From Patiria pectinifera (Eukaryota > Echinodermata > Asteroidea > Valvatida > Asterinidae), in NCBI GenBank assembly GCA_029964075.1, contig CM057149.1:36910900-36974899 (forward strand): 64,000 nucleotides of DNA, read 5' to 3'. Each line of letters begins with the position of its first letter. Positions within the stretch are counted from its first letter, which is position 1. Positions 12,629-24,228 of the stretch are shown one piece after another. The notes beneath the pieces are model-generated. The model searched no databases, was not told the DNA's origin, and was given only the letters and a program-made list of their open reading frames with translations. Position numbers and translations under genes: made by a program.

Positions 12629-12728
12629 CTCGACTCCAGGGGCGTGTGCTCGTTCCTATCGCGCAAGGCATGATGGGAAACAACATGGCGCTGCAAGATC
12701 GTACCGTACCCACGGGGTATGAGGTTGG
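12629..12728. repeat. fragment of the foldback family
   Basis: GCCTCGACTCCAGGGGCG, CGCGCAAGGCATGATGGGAA and ACAACATGGCGCTGCAAG match the arms and left flank of the 4.4-5.6 kb element. It lies in the shared upstream region of P450 genes A and B. Confidence 0.6.
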
Positions 12729-12958
12729 CGCATACCCATTGATTTCCATATACACGGAGATCAATGCGCATACCGCACTTCTGTTTACTCTCGTCTCGAC
12801 GATCGAGGCCATCGATAATCATACCCGCATGCGCTGACCATCAGACGGATAGCCCTAGCTGTATGGAACGCCAAAGAGGCATTTAATGTAATCACCGAAT
12901 CGGTGATGTACTTTCGCAGTCGTTGATACACGAGCGGTGATGGACTTTGCAATCGGTG

Positions 12959-14185
12959 CATGGGCGTCGCGGAGGGGGGGGGGGCAAGGGGGGGGCACTT
13001 GCCCCTGGAAAAGAAAAAGAAAAGAAAAGAAAAAAAGGAAGAAAAAAAAAAGAAAAAGAAAAGAAAAGAAAACTAGAAATGTGTTTGTGGACAAACACAA
13101 GCTGTTTCGGATATTTGAACACTTGATGAAGTCACTTTGAATGTCATCTGCCAAGTGAAAAGTCAATCAGACATATAGTGCCAAAGTACATGTATGATTT
13201 GAAGAAAAACGTGTACAAAACCTATGGGGAAAATGCATCTTTAATGTGATTTAACCTTAAACGTACACCTGATGATGTCACTATCACGAATTTCTTCTAG
13301 GACCATCTGTGGGTGGTAGTCTAAGTGTGTACCAAGTCTAACGTCGATCGGATTTACGAAAGTGCCATAAGTAGAATGTTTTAAAACGTGTACAAACCCT
13401 ATGGGGGAAAATGCATCTTTAATTTGACGTAACCCAACACCTGATAACGTCACGATCACAAATTTCTTCTAGGACCATCTGTGGGTGATGGTCTAAGTGT
13501 GTGCCAAGTCTAAAGCACATCAAATTTACGAAAGTGCCAAAGTAGATTGTTTTAAAACGTGTACAAACCCTATGGGGAAAATGCATCTTTAATGTGACGT
13601 AACCTGACACCTAATGATGTCACGATCACGAATTTCTTCTAGGGCCATCTGTGGGTGGTCGTCTAAGTATGTATCAAGTCTGAGGTCGATCGGATTTACG
13701 AAGAGGCCAAAGTGGAGTGTTTTAAAACGTGTACAAAACATAGGGGGGAAAAATGCATCTTTAATGTGACGTAACCCGACACCTGATGACGTCACGATCA
13801 CGAATTTCTTCTAGGACCATCTGTGGGTGGTGGTCTAAGTATGTACCAAGTCTGAAATCAATCGGATTTAAAAAAAAAAAAAGTGGCAAAATGGACTGGT
13901 GGAAGAAACGTGTGTTAAACCTGTGGAGAAAAAGTCTGAAAAAGGAGAAGAAAAAAAAAGAAAAAAAAAATCTTAACGAAAACAAGAGCTGTTTCGGTGT
14001 GTCACCGAAACAGCTAAAGAGGTGCGAAGACAAAGTGGTGTAAATTTAATGAGTTGGGGGGGGGGGGGGAAATGTCCCTGCCCCCCTCTAAAACTGATAA
14101 ATCGAGAATGTGTTGAGAAATACAAGCATTTTTTGGCAAAAAAATGTTTTGCCCCCCTCTAAAAAAAATGCTGGCGACGCCCATG
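12959..14185. mobile_element. hAT-like non-autonomous element with 8-bp target duplication
   Basis: It starts CATGGGCGTCGCGGAGG and ends with the reverse complement CATGGGCGTCGCCAGC. Identical octamers AATCGGTG flank it at 12951-12958 and 14186-14193. An 8-bp duplication and CA...TG ends fit hAT elements. The interior has G-runs, A/G-rich tracts, four direct repeats of ~175 bp and a short palindrome at 13985-14015; no transposase is present. Related ends occur at 28934, 29372 and 29812-30046. Caveat: AATCGGTG is also a motif of the host element. Confidence 0.75.
13205..13900. repeat. four tandem ~170-177-bp repeats inside the hAT-like element
   Basis: Units start at the CGTGTACAAA sites at 13210, 13387, 13558 and 13728, with a degraded fifth start near 13909. 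Each contains ATGCATCTTTAATGTGACGT and AATTTCTTCTAGGACCATCT. Long open frames on the minus strand across them have no family similarity and arise from the repetition. Confidence 0.85.
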
Positions 14186-14604
14186 AATCGGTGATGGACT
14201 TTCTCGCCCGTTGACGGCAACTTTTATCGCCGATTGCGAAAGACCATCACCGGCACCGAGTCCAATTGCAAAGTTGATCACCGCGCCGCTGGTCGTGCAA
14301 GTGATTCACCGATCACAACAGTCCATCACCGATCGCGATTCGCGAAAGTCCATATCACCGATCGCAAACTGAATATGCATTACTAATAAAAGTTGATCAC
14401 CGGTCGCAAAAGTCCATCACCGATCGTGAATATGCATCCGATTGCGAAAGTGGATCACCGATTCAGTGATCACATTAAATGCCTCTTTGGCGTTCCATAT
14501 AGACGGTCCTGAGTCGGATCATTTTCATCGCCGGTGCCTAGCCTGGTCAGTAAACCTTGGTCTCCAGATATTTAGCAGACATATCTGTCTGCCACTCTGC
14601 CAAC

Positions 14605-17600
14605 ATGGCGATCACAGACAAAGTCATCTCCGGTTTGGCCAACACCTACTACATATCAACCGTGCCTTTCCTCCTGTGCGCGGTCGTGACTTTCTTGGTC
14701 ACGACGCTGGTATGGCGGCGACTGACGTACTGGAGCAAATACACCTGGCCGCCCGGGCCTCGGGGCTGGCCCTTGGTCGGTAATTCACCGCTGATCGCTC
14801 CAGACTCTGGACAGACCAATGCCAATATCACCCAGATTGGAAAGCAGTACCATCCAGATATGTTCACGCTGACTTTGTACTTGGGAAAGTAAGTTCATAG
14901 TAGGCTTCTCTACATCCATGTTGTTATGCTTGTAATAGCATCACGTACCAGTACAGGCTTTGTTTGAAATTCCATATTTATTACATGCGCGTGTACGCAT
15001 GTATCAGGTCGTTTCAAGGATAGGATACCGCCATGTATCTTTCTGATGGGAATCTTTGGGGCATTTCTTTGAACAAAAGCCAATCATATGCACAGTATAG
15101 AATATGTCATGATGGGACATATTTTCAATGAAATGCCTCAACAGCGGCGTGACCCTGAAAGATAGCCGAACCCGCGACGGAATGGTCTAGTAATGATACG
15201 TGCAGGGTTCAGGTGAAGGTCAAGGGCGTACCCGTGAAGCTGCGATGCCATTTGCATTGTAAAGGTCACGTCATTGTTGTTGTTTTTTACAATACGTTGA
15301 TGACGTCAAGTACCACTGTATAGGACGTTGAAAAATGTCTCGTTTAATTTATACTGAAACATTAAAAAATGTGTATAATTATATCTTTTTAAATGTCGGT
15401 GTTATAAGGTTATATTTCTATTGCGCGCCAATTTAATACATGTACTACCAATATTGCATGCCCTCTTCCACGTCAAGAGTCTATGCACGGATCCTACAAT
15501 GTACATGTACATGTACAAGGATAATGACTCTGCCAAAATCCTGGTTATACGGCTCGTACTGGTGGCAAATACCATGAATACTTGTCAACAACGACCCCTG
15601 CGCGCGGCGGCTTTCAGCCTTTGTGGGGGTTTGGTCGGTATCAAATGAGGGGAATATTCATTGTGATTTTTGGCAAGGTGTGCACCCCTGCAGTTGGAAA
15701 ATATGTGATAGCATTGCAGCAGTGGCGGTTTTTTGGGTGCTATCACTTTATAAGCAAAAAAGGTGGCAAAAACATCCTTTTTACCATATAAAATCATAGA
15801 GCAAGGAAACAAGCATAATATTGGCGGCCATTTTGAAAAAAAAAATGTAAAAGTGATAACACCCAAAAAATGTCACCGCTCACACTGCATATACTATCAC
15901 ACATTTCCACCTATAGATGAGCATACCTTGCCAAAAATCAGTATTAAACATTATAATAATAAATCATTAAATTTTGATACCTGTGTCCCAATTTTTGGAC
16001 CGAAGCTGATAGCCTACAGGGTGGTTAAAAAAAGGACACCCACATTTGACAGGAATTTTCACCCAATTTAAAAAAATTATTTTTAACTGTCAATCAGTAG
16101 CTATTAAAGTACTGGCCTTTAAGCAAATGTGACGAAAAAATCGTTGCATTTGCACATTTCGTCGTTTAGCTATGCTAATTTGAACATTTCATGTGCGAAA
16201 CCTGTTTGTCCATGGAGGTATACATTCCCTTCGCTTGACTGAGCTCAGCTATCGGAGCTTTTTTTGAACGGGCATGACATTTGATATGCAACAATGAACT
16301 TAAGCCGACAGCTCATGGAGTAGATGCTCTTAACACTGATATGAATAATTGGACAGCTTCAATAAAAGTTACCAGGGCAAAATATATTTTGGTGGGAAGG
16401 TTTTGAATTTTTATGAACTACAAAAACGTCCAATTTACATAGAATAACCCGTGGACAAGACTGAGTTTTGGTGACTTGTATTCAATTTCAAATTAGCATA
16501 ATATCACTATTTTTGCGACTTTTACTAAGCTTTTTTTACCATACACGGTTAAAGGCCTATACTTTACTACTGTGTGAAAACAATATTTAAAATAAGTTCA
16601 TTAAGTAGGTAAAAATTGCTGTCAAAAGTGGATGTCCATTATTTTTAACCACCCTGTATATAGCTCAGAATAGTCGTTTATCCCTGCGTGTAGCCTGTAG
16701 GATCCGTGGTCTATGATTTGCGAGCAGATTCGGCGATTATAAACAAGAATGCGTCTTGACCTCATATTCTTACCATTCAGCGGGCGCCTTGTATCGGGTG
16801 TTCCAAACCCGTTGTACATCCCCACAGGGTGGGTAAAAAAACCCAAGAAATCCCCAATGGCAGGACCAGGTGTTTTTTAAATGATACTCTGCATGTAGCA
16901 CTTTAAAACTCTAGGATAAGAAAGCCCAATTCATAAGCTTTCATTTAGTACAAGATAGAATCATTCAAATCTCAAATGTAAAATTTCAAGTTACGGGATT
17001 TTAAACAACCAATAAGTTCTGTCCACGGATCACAAAAAAGGTAATTGTTCTTTCAGTAAAACAAAAACAAATCACCTAGGGACGTGTGTATTGTTTTTTC
17101 GTTTTGCTGAAAGAACAGACACCTTTTATGTGATCCTTGGACGGGACATTAAAACGGTGGTTTGGTTTAAAATTCCATAACTTAAAAAACATCAGTGATT
17201 TGAATGATTCTTGTACTAAAATATAAAGCCTGTGAATTGGGCATCGATACCCTAAATTTTAAAAGTGCTTCATGCAGAACTTCATCACAAAAATGGTCCT
17301 GACATTTGGGTTTCCTTTGTTTTTACTCGCCTTGTATAAATAAATACATGGCAGCCAAACTGACCATTTAACAACCTATAGTGCACATTTCTGATCGAAA
17401 TGACGGCACAATTTCCAAAGACCATAGACCCCAATGATAAATGCCCCCACTTCAGAAATTATGGGAAAATACTCACAGCTCTCCAAGGTGTTCGAGACAC
17501 ACATCATATTAAAGCTTATTACATCATCTTTCATTTTCTTTTCAATTTTTTTGGGGGGTAATCTGATGGGTTTTAGGAGAAGTTTCCATCCGAAGATAAT

Positions 17601-20600
17601 CCCGTCGCCATTTTGAAAAACGGTGCCTACACTCCAATGCAAAATAGAGCGCCTTTTGGGTCCCAATTCCATCCAAATTTCATAGAAACTCAAGCTCACA
17701 GTCCTGTGCACAGCTTCCACCCTTATTTTTTTCTACACACCTTCAAGTTTATAGTCCACAATATGCTCGAATACTGAAGCATCAAGAGGGCCTGCAAATC
17801 GTCATTTGGCCGCCGGTGTAGGCAATTTTGGACCGATTTACTGGCCTGCAACCACAGCGTCACTGCGGGTCAGTGCCACGCACACTATCCTGTGCATATA
17901 GCGATCTGGTGAAGTTTTGCATAATTGGTGAAACATTCTTTAAAACAATCCTGCATCCACACGTAGTTCCCGATCACTTCCAAAATATAATGGATTTGTA
18001 CTTGTGCCATGGACAACCCCTAATAAAAAGAATTTTCAGAAAAATCCGTCCAGAACTTGTTCAGTTACCCTGTTCTCAGACAAACACACTAACCAACCAA
18101 CGCCGGTGAAAACATAACTTCCTTGGCGGGGGTAATCCAGCCGCTGGCCACACGTTGTGTCCTTGGGCAAGCAACTTCATCCCACTTGCCTCTCGCCACC
18201 CAGGAGTATAAATGGGTACCGGCATTAGCTGGGGAGTTACCTGCGATGGACTGGCATCCCATCCAGGGGGAATATTCTCAGTCGTTTCATGCTACTGAAA
18301 CCAAAGATAAACGCCGGCCTGATGGACCATATTGGGTCGGGAAAACGAGCTTTACTTTCACTACTGTCCCCTCCTCATTTCCTGTTTCATTGACTAACTG
18401 GTTGTGAAGATAACTGGGCAGTGCTATCGTATAGGATGCAAACAACGTAGTATCCAGACCCTACTTCTTTGGTTCATTTGTGTACAAAGTCTATGGAAAG
18501 TCAAATGCATTTTCAAAGTATTCTAAAAAAAAAAATATGGAAATCAATGTTAGGTTTTGCCCTTCATGGACGTATAAGCAACCAGTAGTGTGTGACCGCC
18601 AGAAAAATCACTCGGTGAGACTCGAACCTACGACCTCCCGCACAGTCTAGTGCAGACGTCTTACCACCGAGCTTGCGGGATGTTTCTCAGTCCTAGATTC
18701 ATGTCCGTTCAACGTGTTTGCACTAAATAACCGACCTTCGTTGAGATAATAATATAAGAGAAACGAAAGTGGCCTCGCTCATTCGGCCTACAGTGTGGAC
18801 CAGATTCACGAAAAGACTACCAGTGAATATAATATGAATCCATGAAATAACACTGTGTGCTCCATGACAGCATAAATATATAGCCTTGCCTTTTCCTCTC
18901 TTTTTTTCAGGCGCATGCTCATATTAAACAGCTTCGAATCCATTAAAGACGCCTTCGTGAAGCATTCAGCATTGGTTTCTGACCGTCCTAGTGTGTGGCC
19001 ATTTACGTATGTCAATGAAAATCAACGGAATGTTGGTAAGTACTCGACATTCTCCCAGTCCATATAGCCTCAATCCTGATATAAATTTGCGATTAAATGA
19101 AAAGGACTGGGAGCCAAGAGTCAAATGTTACCATTTCAGAGCTATCCGTTATTTCTGGTTGTAATGACGTTTTCAATTTGTTCAACTGGGCTTGCTTTTG
19201 CAACAACTGCAAAGTTGAGCACTTAAGCCCATGTTTTAACGACATTAACAATTTTAAATTTAAAACATTTTTGATGGTAATCTTTAGTGTTAAGAGAAAT
19301 TGTTTACTTTGAAATCAGGTGTCTTCTTGGAGGCTTTCACTGAGAGTTGGAAGAGAGAGAAGAAGTACATGATGCGAACCGTTCGTCAGTTTGGCTACGG
19401 TACCTCCGGCTCGGAGAGCATCATCCTCCAAGAAGCTAATCACCTGGCCGAGCTGATCAAGAAGAGAGGCAGGGAGCCATTTGAGCTCGGCCTCCCTCTC
19501 AGCCTCTGCCTCCTCAACGTGACCTTCTCCATGATCCTTGGTACCACCTACGAGGAAGATGACAAGGAGTTCTCCAAAATCTTGAGCTATGTCCTGCAAT
19601 GGTATGTGGAAATCTTCAAACTATACGACGTGGAGCCGATGTTGCCCTTCTATCACAAGTTCGGCCTCAGCCCTCGACTGAACAAGGGAAAGATGATGAC
19701 AAAGGATCTGCTGACGTTCGTACAGAAGCACATTGACAATCATAAGGCTACCCTGGACCCAGACCATCCTCGCGACATGGTGGACGCGTGTCTGATCGAG
19801 ATGGCTAAAGGTGACCCCAACAGTGACCTGAGAGAGTTCACGGACGAGAAGTTCTTGTGGATGCTGTTCTTCTTCATCCCGGACCAGGGAGACACGGCCT
19901 CGGGTCTATTCCTCTTCCTGATGCTGGCCACTGCCCTGCATCCTGAGGTGCAGCAGCGCGTCTTCCAGGAGATTCAAGACGTCATCGGGGACCGACCGCC
20001 TTCGCTGAAGGATAAAGAGAAGATGCCGTACACGGAGGCTGCTATCCTGGAGACCCTTCGCATGGATACCACCTTTTGGCTTCTGGTCCCGCACTTCACC
20101 GCAGACGATGTTGAGATTCTCGGCTACAAGATTCCAAAGGATACCACGGTCATTCCAAACATCTACGCGGTCCACTTTGATCCGGAGCTGTGGGGTGATC
20201 CGGAAAACTTCCGACCTGAGAGGTTTATCGACGAACAAGGCCGCATCAATCGACCAGATTACTTCATTCCCTACTCAACCGGTTAGTAACTTTTGAAAAA
20301 ACTCTTACAAGATATTATTTTGGTCCCTATCACTAACTCACTTATTTTGACAAAACTCAGTCGGAAGTGGTAAAGATAATCTCTACCGTATTGGCCAACA
20401 GAATTCCAGTCACAAAAAACCTTTAGTTCAGGTTTAATGATGGGAATCATTATAGTCCCGCCCAACAAATTAGTAGACTAAGCAGCGCTTACGTACAACT
20501 TTATTTTTCATTTCAAATTTCACACTGCTCTTAATTCGACTTTAATGACACTTATATACATATTCTGTTTTGCAGGACGCAGGGCGTGTATTGGCGAGCA

Positions 20601-20754
20601 ACTTTCCCAGAAACAGTTCTTCCTGTTCTACATCACATTGATCCAGAAGTACAAGTTCAAGCTCCCAGATGGTGACCCCATACCCAAGTTGGAATCGCAG
20701 TGGTTGTGGGTTAGCCCTCCCGACTATCGTCTGCAAGCGGAGCCCAGGGAGTAA
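14605..20754 (+). CDS. cytochrome P450, CYP2 clan (gene B), four exons
   Basis: Exons are join(14605..14888, 18911..19035, 19319..20281, 20576..20754), giving 516 residues with all junctions in phase and GT-AG. The order is a membrane anchor (residues ~17-36), the WPPGPRGWP hinge, a short exon 2 (LILNSFESIKDAFVKHSALV), SWKREKKYMMRTVRQFG (C-helix), DQGDTA (I-helix, lacking the canonical AG), ETLR, FRPERF and the heme loop YSTGRRACIG, where the usual leading Phe is Tyr. It is an ER-bound heme monooxygenase; the substrate is unknown. Exon 1 is ~86% identical to gene A but exon 2 only ~54%. The 4-kb intron 1 carries several MITEs and a SINE. It is transcribed away from gene A. A possible poly(A) signal AATAAA lies at 21010-21015. 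Confidence 0.93.
15045..15330. repeat. intron-1 sequence shared with P450 gene C and with 25.3 kb
   Basis: GGGAATCTTTGG, ATGTCATGATGGGACATA, CAGGTGAAGGTCAAGGGC and AAAGGTCACGTCAT recur in order at 33028-33310 (same orientation, in intron 1 of the third P450) and inverted at 25285-25620. This is either ancestral intron sequence kept after P450 duplication or an old dispersed repeat. Confidence 0.65.
15660..15941. mobile_element. MITE-like inverted repeat in intron 1 of P450 gene B
   Basis: The left arm (about 15660-15755) and right arm (about 15846-15941) are imperfect reverse complements, sharing TTTTTGGCAAGGT, ATGTGATAG and TTTTTTGGGTG. There is no coding potential. Confidence 0.6.
16017..16656. 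mobile_element. 640-bp Tc1/mariner-type MITE with TA flanks
   Basis: Ends are CAGGGTGGTTAAAAAAAGGA and its complement ATTTTTAACCACCCTG, with TA immediately outside each end (16015-16016, 16657-16658). The ~40-bp TIRs also share CATTTTTGACAG-like sequence. The interior is AT-rich and non-coding. Confidence 0.75.
16825..17334. mobile_element. full-length MITE, CAGGGTGAGT family
   Basis: It starts CAGGGTGGGTAAAAAAA and ends TTTTTACTCGCCTTG followed by TA. The interior is a large imperfect palindrome centred near 17070, with GTTCTTTCAGTAAAACAAAA facing TTTTGCTGAAAGAAC. The same organisation is seen at 61136-61672. Confidence 0.75.
18122..18400 (+). mobile_element. 5'-truncated SINE, family with GGATGGGATGCC block
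   Basis: It shares TTGGGCAAGC, GAGTATAAATGGGTACCGGC, ATTAGCTGGGGAGT and ACCTGCGATGGACTGGCATC with the full copies at 43943-44236 and 58386-58684. The pol III promoter head is missing or decayed. Confidence 0.7.
18606..18682 (-). mobile_element. tRNA-derived SINE head or tRNA relic
   Basis: On the minus strand a box A-like AGCTCGGTGGTAAGAC is followed ~35 bases later by a box B-like GGTTCGAGTCTCACC. CTCGGTG and CACCGAG can pair, but the whole does not fold as a complete 73-base tRNA cloverleaf. It is best read as a tRNA-derived SINE fragment just upstream of exon 2 of P450 gene B. Confidence 0.5.
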
Positions 20755-21009
20755 ACGAAAAGTAATCGTGGTAAAACTCTCAACACGCTATTACAAACAC
20801 TTGCTGTAGCACTAGGGGTCGTACGTCCAGTTATACTCCCACGAGGATGTTCTTTGGAGGTATTTTCTACAAGGTAACGGCTCTTAATGCATGTTATTAT
20901 AGGATTTGAAGACTTACCGGATAGGACTGTCGTTGGCGGCGCTGTGCTCAATTCAGTATTATAGAGCCATACCTACATTTTTTTCAGGAACGTGTGACCC
21001 GTTTACATG

Positions 21010-21015
21010 AATAAA
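21010..21015 (+). terminator. candidate poly(A) signal of P450 gene B
   Basis: AATAAA, about 256 bases past the stop codon. It is the nearest canonical hexamer on this strand. Confidence 0.4.
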
Positions 21016-21369
21016 ACTAGGACGGCGAAGCTGCCATGGCTCGCTGTCGAAGGCGGGAAAGGAGGCTGAAGGTAGGGTTGGGGATGTGCATGATGGGGAT
21101 CAGGATTCTGGTTGATGTGCCAAGGTGTAGGGTCAGGTTTTTAAATGTCAACATACAAAGTCAACAGATGACCTAATAAATACATGTGTATATAGGTTAG
21201 CCGTCACTGCAGTATGGGGATGTTTTCCATTGTAAGGGTAATTAGGACCCAGTTTTTGAGACTTTTTGCAGCTCCCACAGTGTCTTCGGGTCCCAATACC
21301 TCTATTACCACGGGAAAACTCTTGTGTAGTCGCCACAAATGCGGACAAGAATGGGTATACATGTACATG

Positions 21370-21790
21370 TAGACACAGCACCATCACCACATGCCCCAAA
21401 CCTTACCCCATCCCCGACCCGCCCCCTCCCCCTCCCCCACCCCAACCCCCTACCCACACCATCCCATTCTCCCCCTACCCATCCCCACCCCAACACCTAC
21501 ACATTCCAACCCCACTCAAACTCCAATCCCTATCTCCTTCCCCCTCCCCTGACCCCGTACCCTCCCCTACCCAAACCCCCTATACCCACCTACCCTATCT
21601 TCCCCATCCGTCCTTACCCACCCCTACACATCCCCACACCCTAACCCCTACTCGAATCCCAATATCCCGCCCGCCCCATTCCCCCTACCCGTACATCCCC
21701 ACTCGACCCCAACCCCGACTCCTTACCCAACCCCTACATCCACCTACCCATCCCCAACCACCCCTACACATCCCCAACCCAACGCCTACT
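21370..21790. repeat. C-rich, nearly G-free low-complexity tract
   Basis: Irregular CCCCTACCC / CCCCAACCC units extend for ~420 bp. The plus strand has very few G. The open frame spanning 21266-21943 exists because the simple sequence lacks stops and is not a gene. It resembles the larger tract at 47.2-49.1 kb in composition but not in unit. Confidence 0.8.
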
Positions 21791-21795
21791 CCCGT

Positions 21796-21901
21796 GTCGG
21801 GGTTCAGTACGCAGGAATCACTGAACCGTCTATTTGTATTGTGTAAAGTTGCCACATCGAGGCTCTGCATGCTTATGGCGGAGCGTGCAAAGAGCGAATT
21901 G
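21796..21901. mobile_element. partial copy of the 8.3-kb MITE
   Basis: GTCGGGGTTCAGT, ATTGTGTAAAGTTGCCA, CATCGAGGCTCTGCATGC and AAAGAGCGAATT correspond to the right part of 8293-8470. Confidence 0.65.
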
Positions 21902-24228
21902 CAAGGCTGCAGGTTCTCGTACTATTTCCCATATACAGGGTAGTCCATAACAATCCCTCTATCAATTACAATGTAGGTCAAATTCCCGGGCGCGGTTTAG
22001 TAATTCATCGGGACAAAAATGACCCACCTTGCTTCGCCAAATATGCTCTAGAACAAAAACTACTGGGCTGAATCGGGCGATCTTGGTTTCATTTTTCTTC
22101 TAAAAAGATTCTCCATGCATTGGTATATGTGGTTGAAGTCTCAGGGTAGTGGAAGTATGCCATTCCGTTTGGTAGCTTCACGACATCCAGTCTTTGAAAT
22201 TCTTTCAATGTAAATTGTCTAAATTCTATTACAATGGTGTTGACGACATTGTTCTTTTTTTCCATAAAAAAACCCATAATTTGCACAATAGCACCATGCG
22301 GCAAACTTAAAATTGGCTGAATGTATACAATTTACAATAAGTACATTAAGATTTAGTTATTTTCTATCACGAAGCAAAAACAAAAAGTAATCGTGAAATC
22401 AATTTAATGTCTCAGAAATTGTCAAATTTATATAAACAAAATCTCAAAGAAATCGCAAAAGAGGCACAATGTATCAAAATTGGCAAGTTTTGAAACAAAT
22501 TGTGGTGTTCTAACTTTCCCGTTGATTGTACTTTTCATTAATAAAGCATTTATATCCTATCGGTGAATGCTTTAAAATAAAAAAAAAGTTCCTGGTCTAA
22601 GTATAGGCTAATTCTGTAAAGATGGGATGGTTACACAAAATAAATTAAAATACAGTCGCGCTTTTTGAAAACAATGGGGATTGAAATCAGATAATGGTTT
22701 TGTTTGTGAGTAAGCATTTAATTGAAAATTATCTAGGCTACTTGTGTTTTTGTTATTTCCTTATTTTTGCAACCTGAAATATAACTAAGCGATAAGCGAA
22801 ATTAAATTAAGCCCTTATATGGCCACTTTTGCAGAAATTACAAATAAATAATTAAGTATTGTTCACTTCTGTTCTATTGTTCTATTCATTACTTTGTTAA
22901 TTTTCTTAGTTCAAGATGTTACTAAATGAATCGTTATGGGTTATTTTGATTTTCGGCATTGTTTAATAAATCTGCAAAATATGAAACAAGCAAATTTGTT
23001 ATGCAAATTAAGATCGGCTTTTCTTTCTTATGTTTTAGCTTGGGGTCATCGTTTGTGGTATTTTGTATCTGTTCATTTCTGTGTGTGTATTTTAGGCTGT
23101 TATAATTAAATTTAAACAAAAAAATCTGTATGTGTAATTCAACCAAACCAGCCATTATGGTTGCGAAGGGCGATTTCTAAAGGTAACGTTACACTTCATT
23201 TTGAATGAAACTACATGTACACAGACATGTTCACGTTGGAGGGTGAAATCTTTGAAAATTAATTTGTCCCGTTTGGAAGACCGTATCTTCATGCAACTTT
23301 CAGGATTTATTTCCCCTATAATGATCCAAGTATGTGCTAAAAAGTCGTTGTGATATGTTCATTACTTTTCGTTGAAATTGGAAAAATAGGCCTGGCTACG
23401 TGCAATTTTGAAAATTGCAACACAGGCGTGCGCAATATCTATCAATCTTTTCAAGCCTCACGAATATTAACGAGGTTCCTATCAATTACGGTGTGCAGTA
23501 AACAATTGCATAAAAGCCCATAAAGTTAATAAACAAATATCACCCTTTTGCCGGCTTCCATTGGTCGATACCGAGACCCTCGCCGTGTCACACCGAGTGA
23601 CGCTGGCTAGTGAATATTCTAATATGCCCTTCATCATTATATGCCGGGCAGAAATCGGTCAGGCTTAGCGCCTACGGCACTTTGCTGAACAATGTACATG
23701 GGTTGGGTCGTCAAATAATCTTTTTGATCCTCGTCGAAATTGTCCTTGGAGATGGTTCCATGTAACACTAGCATCCGCAACAACAGATTAAGCTGAAATT
23801 CGGAATGTACTTAGATGATATAAGTGTCCACTTACTCGTGAAATAACAACTTGGGTAAATTCCTAGAAATTGGGATAAATACATACATTTGAGGAAGTTT
23901 TCGAACGATTTCTTGCAGACTTGAAGGTCACCTTTACCAGTAACCAGTATTTTCGTTTCGGCATCGATGACGGCGATTTTTTTTATTGACATGAAGTTTA
24001 AAATTTCTTCTTCAGTTAGAACGTAACATTTCAATCATACCGAGCACATTTTCTGAGAAACACAACGTTCAAAAGGCCATGTTGTTGGGGTTTCACGAAT
24101 TTCAATGCTCTGTAACAACGTCTTAGTACGTAATCGGATTCGCTTTCCTTGACAACGACCGACGCTTTGCCTTCGCGACCGTATGGCTGTAAGGTTGCCA
24201 ATAAATACATTATCGTTTCCTATCCTAA
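21902..24228. other. AT-rich non-coding stretch
   Basis: No gene or repeat family is recognised in this AT-rich block. A minus-strand frame at 23768-24034 has coding-like composition and a GTATGT after it, but there is no family similarity or second exon. Confidence 0.4.

Larger units (their letters stand above)
12859..14502. mobile_element. TIR element between divergent P450 genes, split by a hAT-like insertion
   Basis: Outer ends 12859-12908 and 14453-14502 are ~50-bp inverted repeats with only a few mismatches (GTATGGAACGCCAAAGAGGC, CATTTAATGT, AATCGGTGAT). The remaining body (12909-12950, 14194-14450) is made of diverged units of ATCACCGATCGCGAAAGTCC. A separate element occupies 12959-14185. 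The right end is only ~100 bp from the start codon of P450 gene B. No coding capacity is seen, and the superfamily is unassigned. Confidence 0.7.

Noticed and set aside
13000..14220. Several 60-100-codon frames on both strands
   Set aside because: They come from the four tandem repeats and poly-purine tracts inside the hAT-like element.
21266..21943. 225-codon Pro-rich frame
   Set aside because: It spans a C-rich simple tract whose lack of G removes stop codons; no start context, family or splice support.
23768..24034. Minus-strand frame MKCYVLTEEEILNFMS... followed by GTATGT
   Set aside because: Coding-like composition but no recognised family, no second exon and no promoter; too weak to list as a gene.
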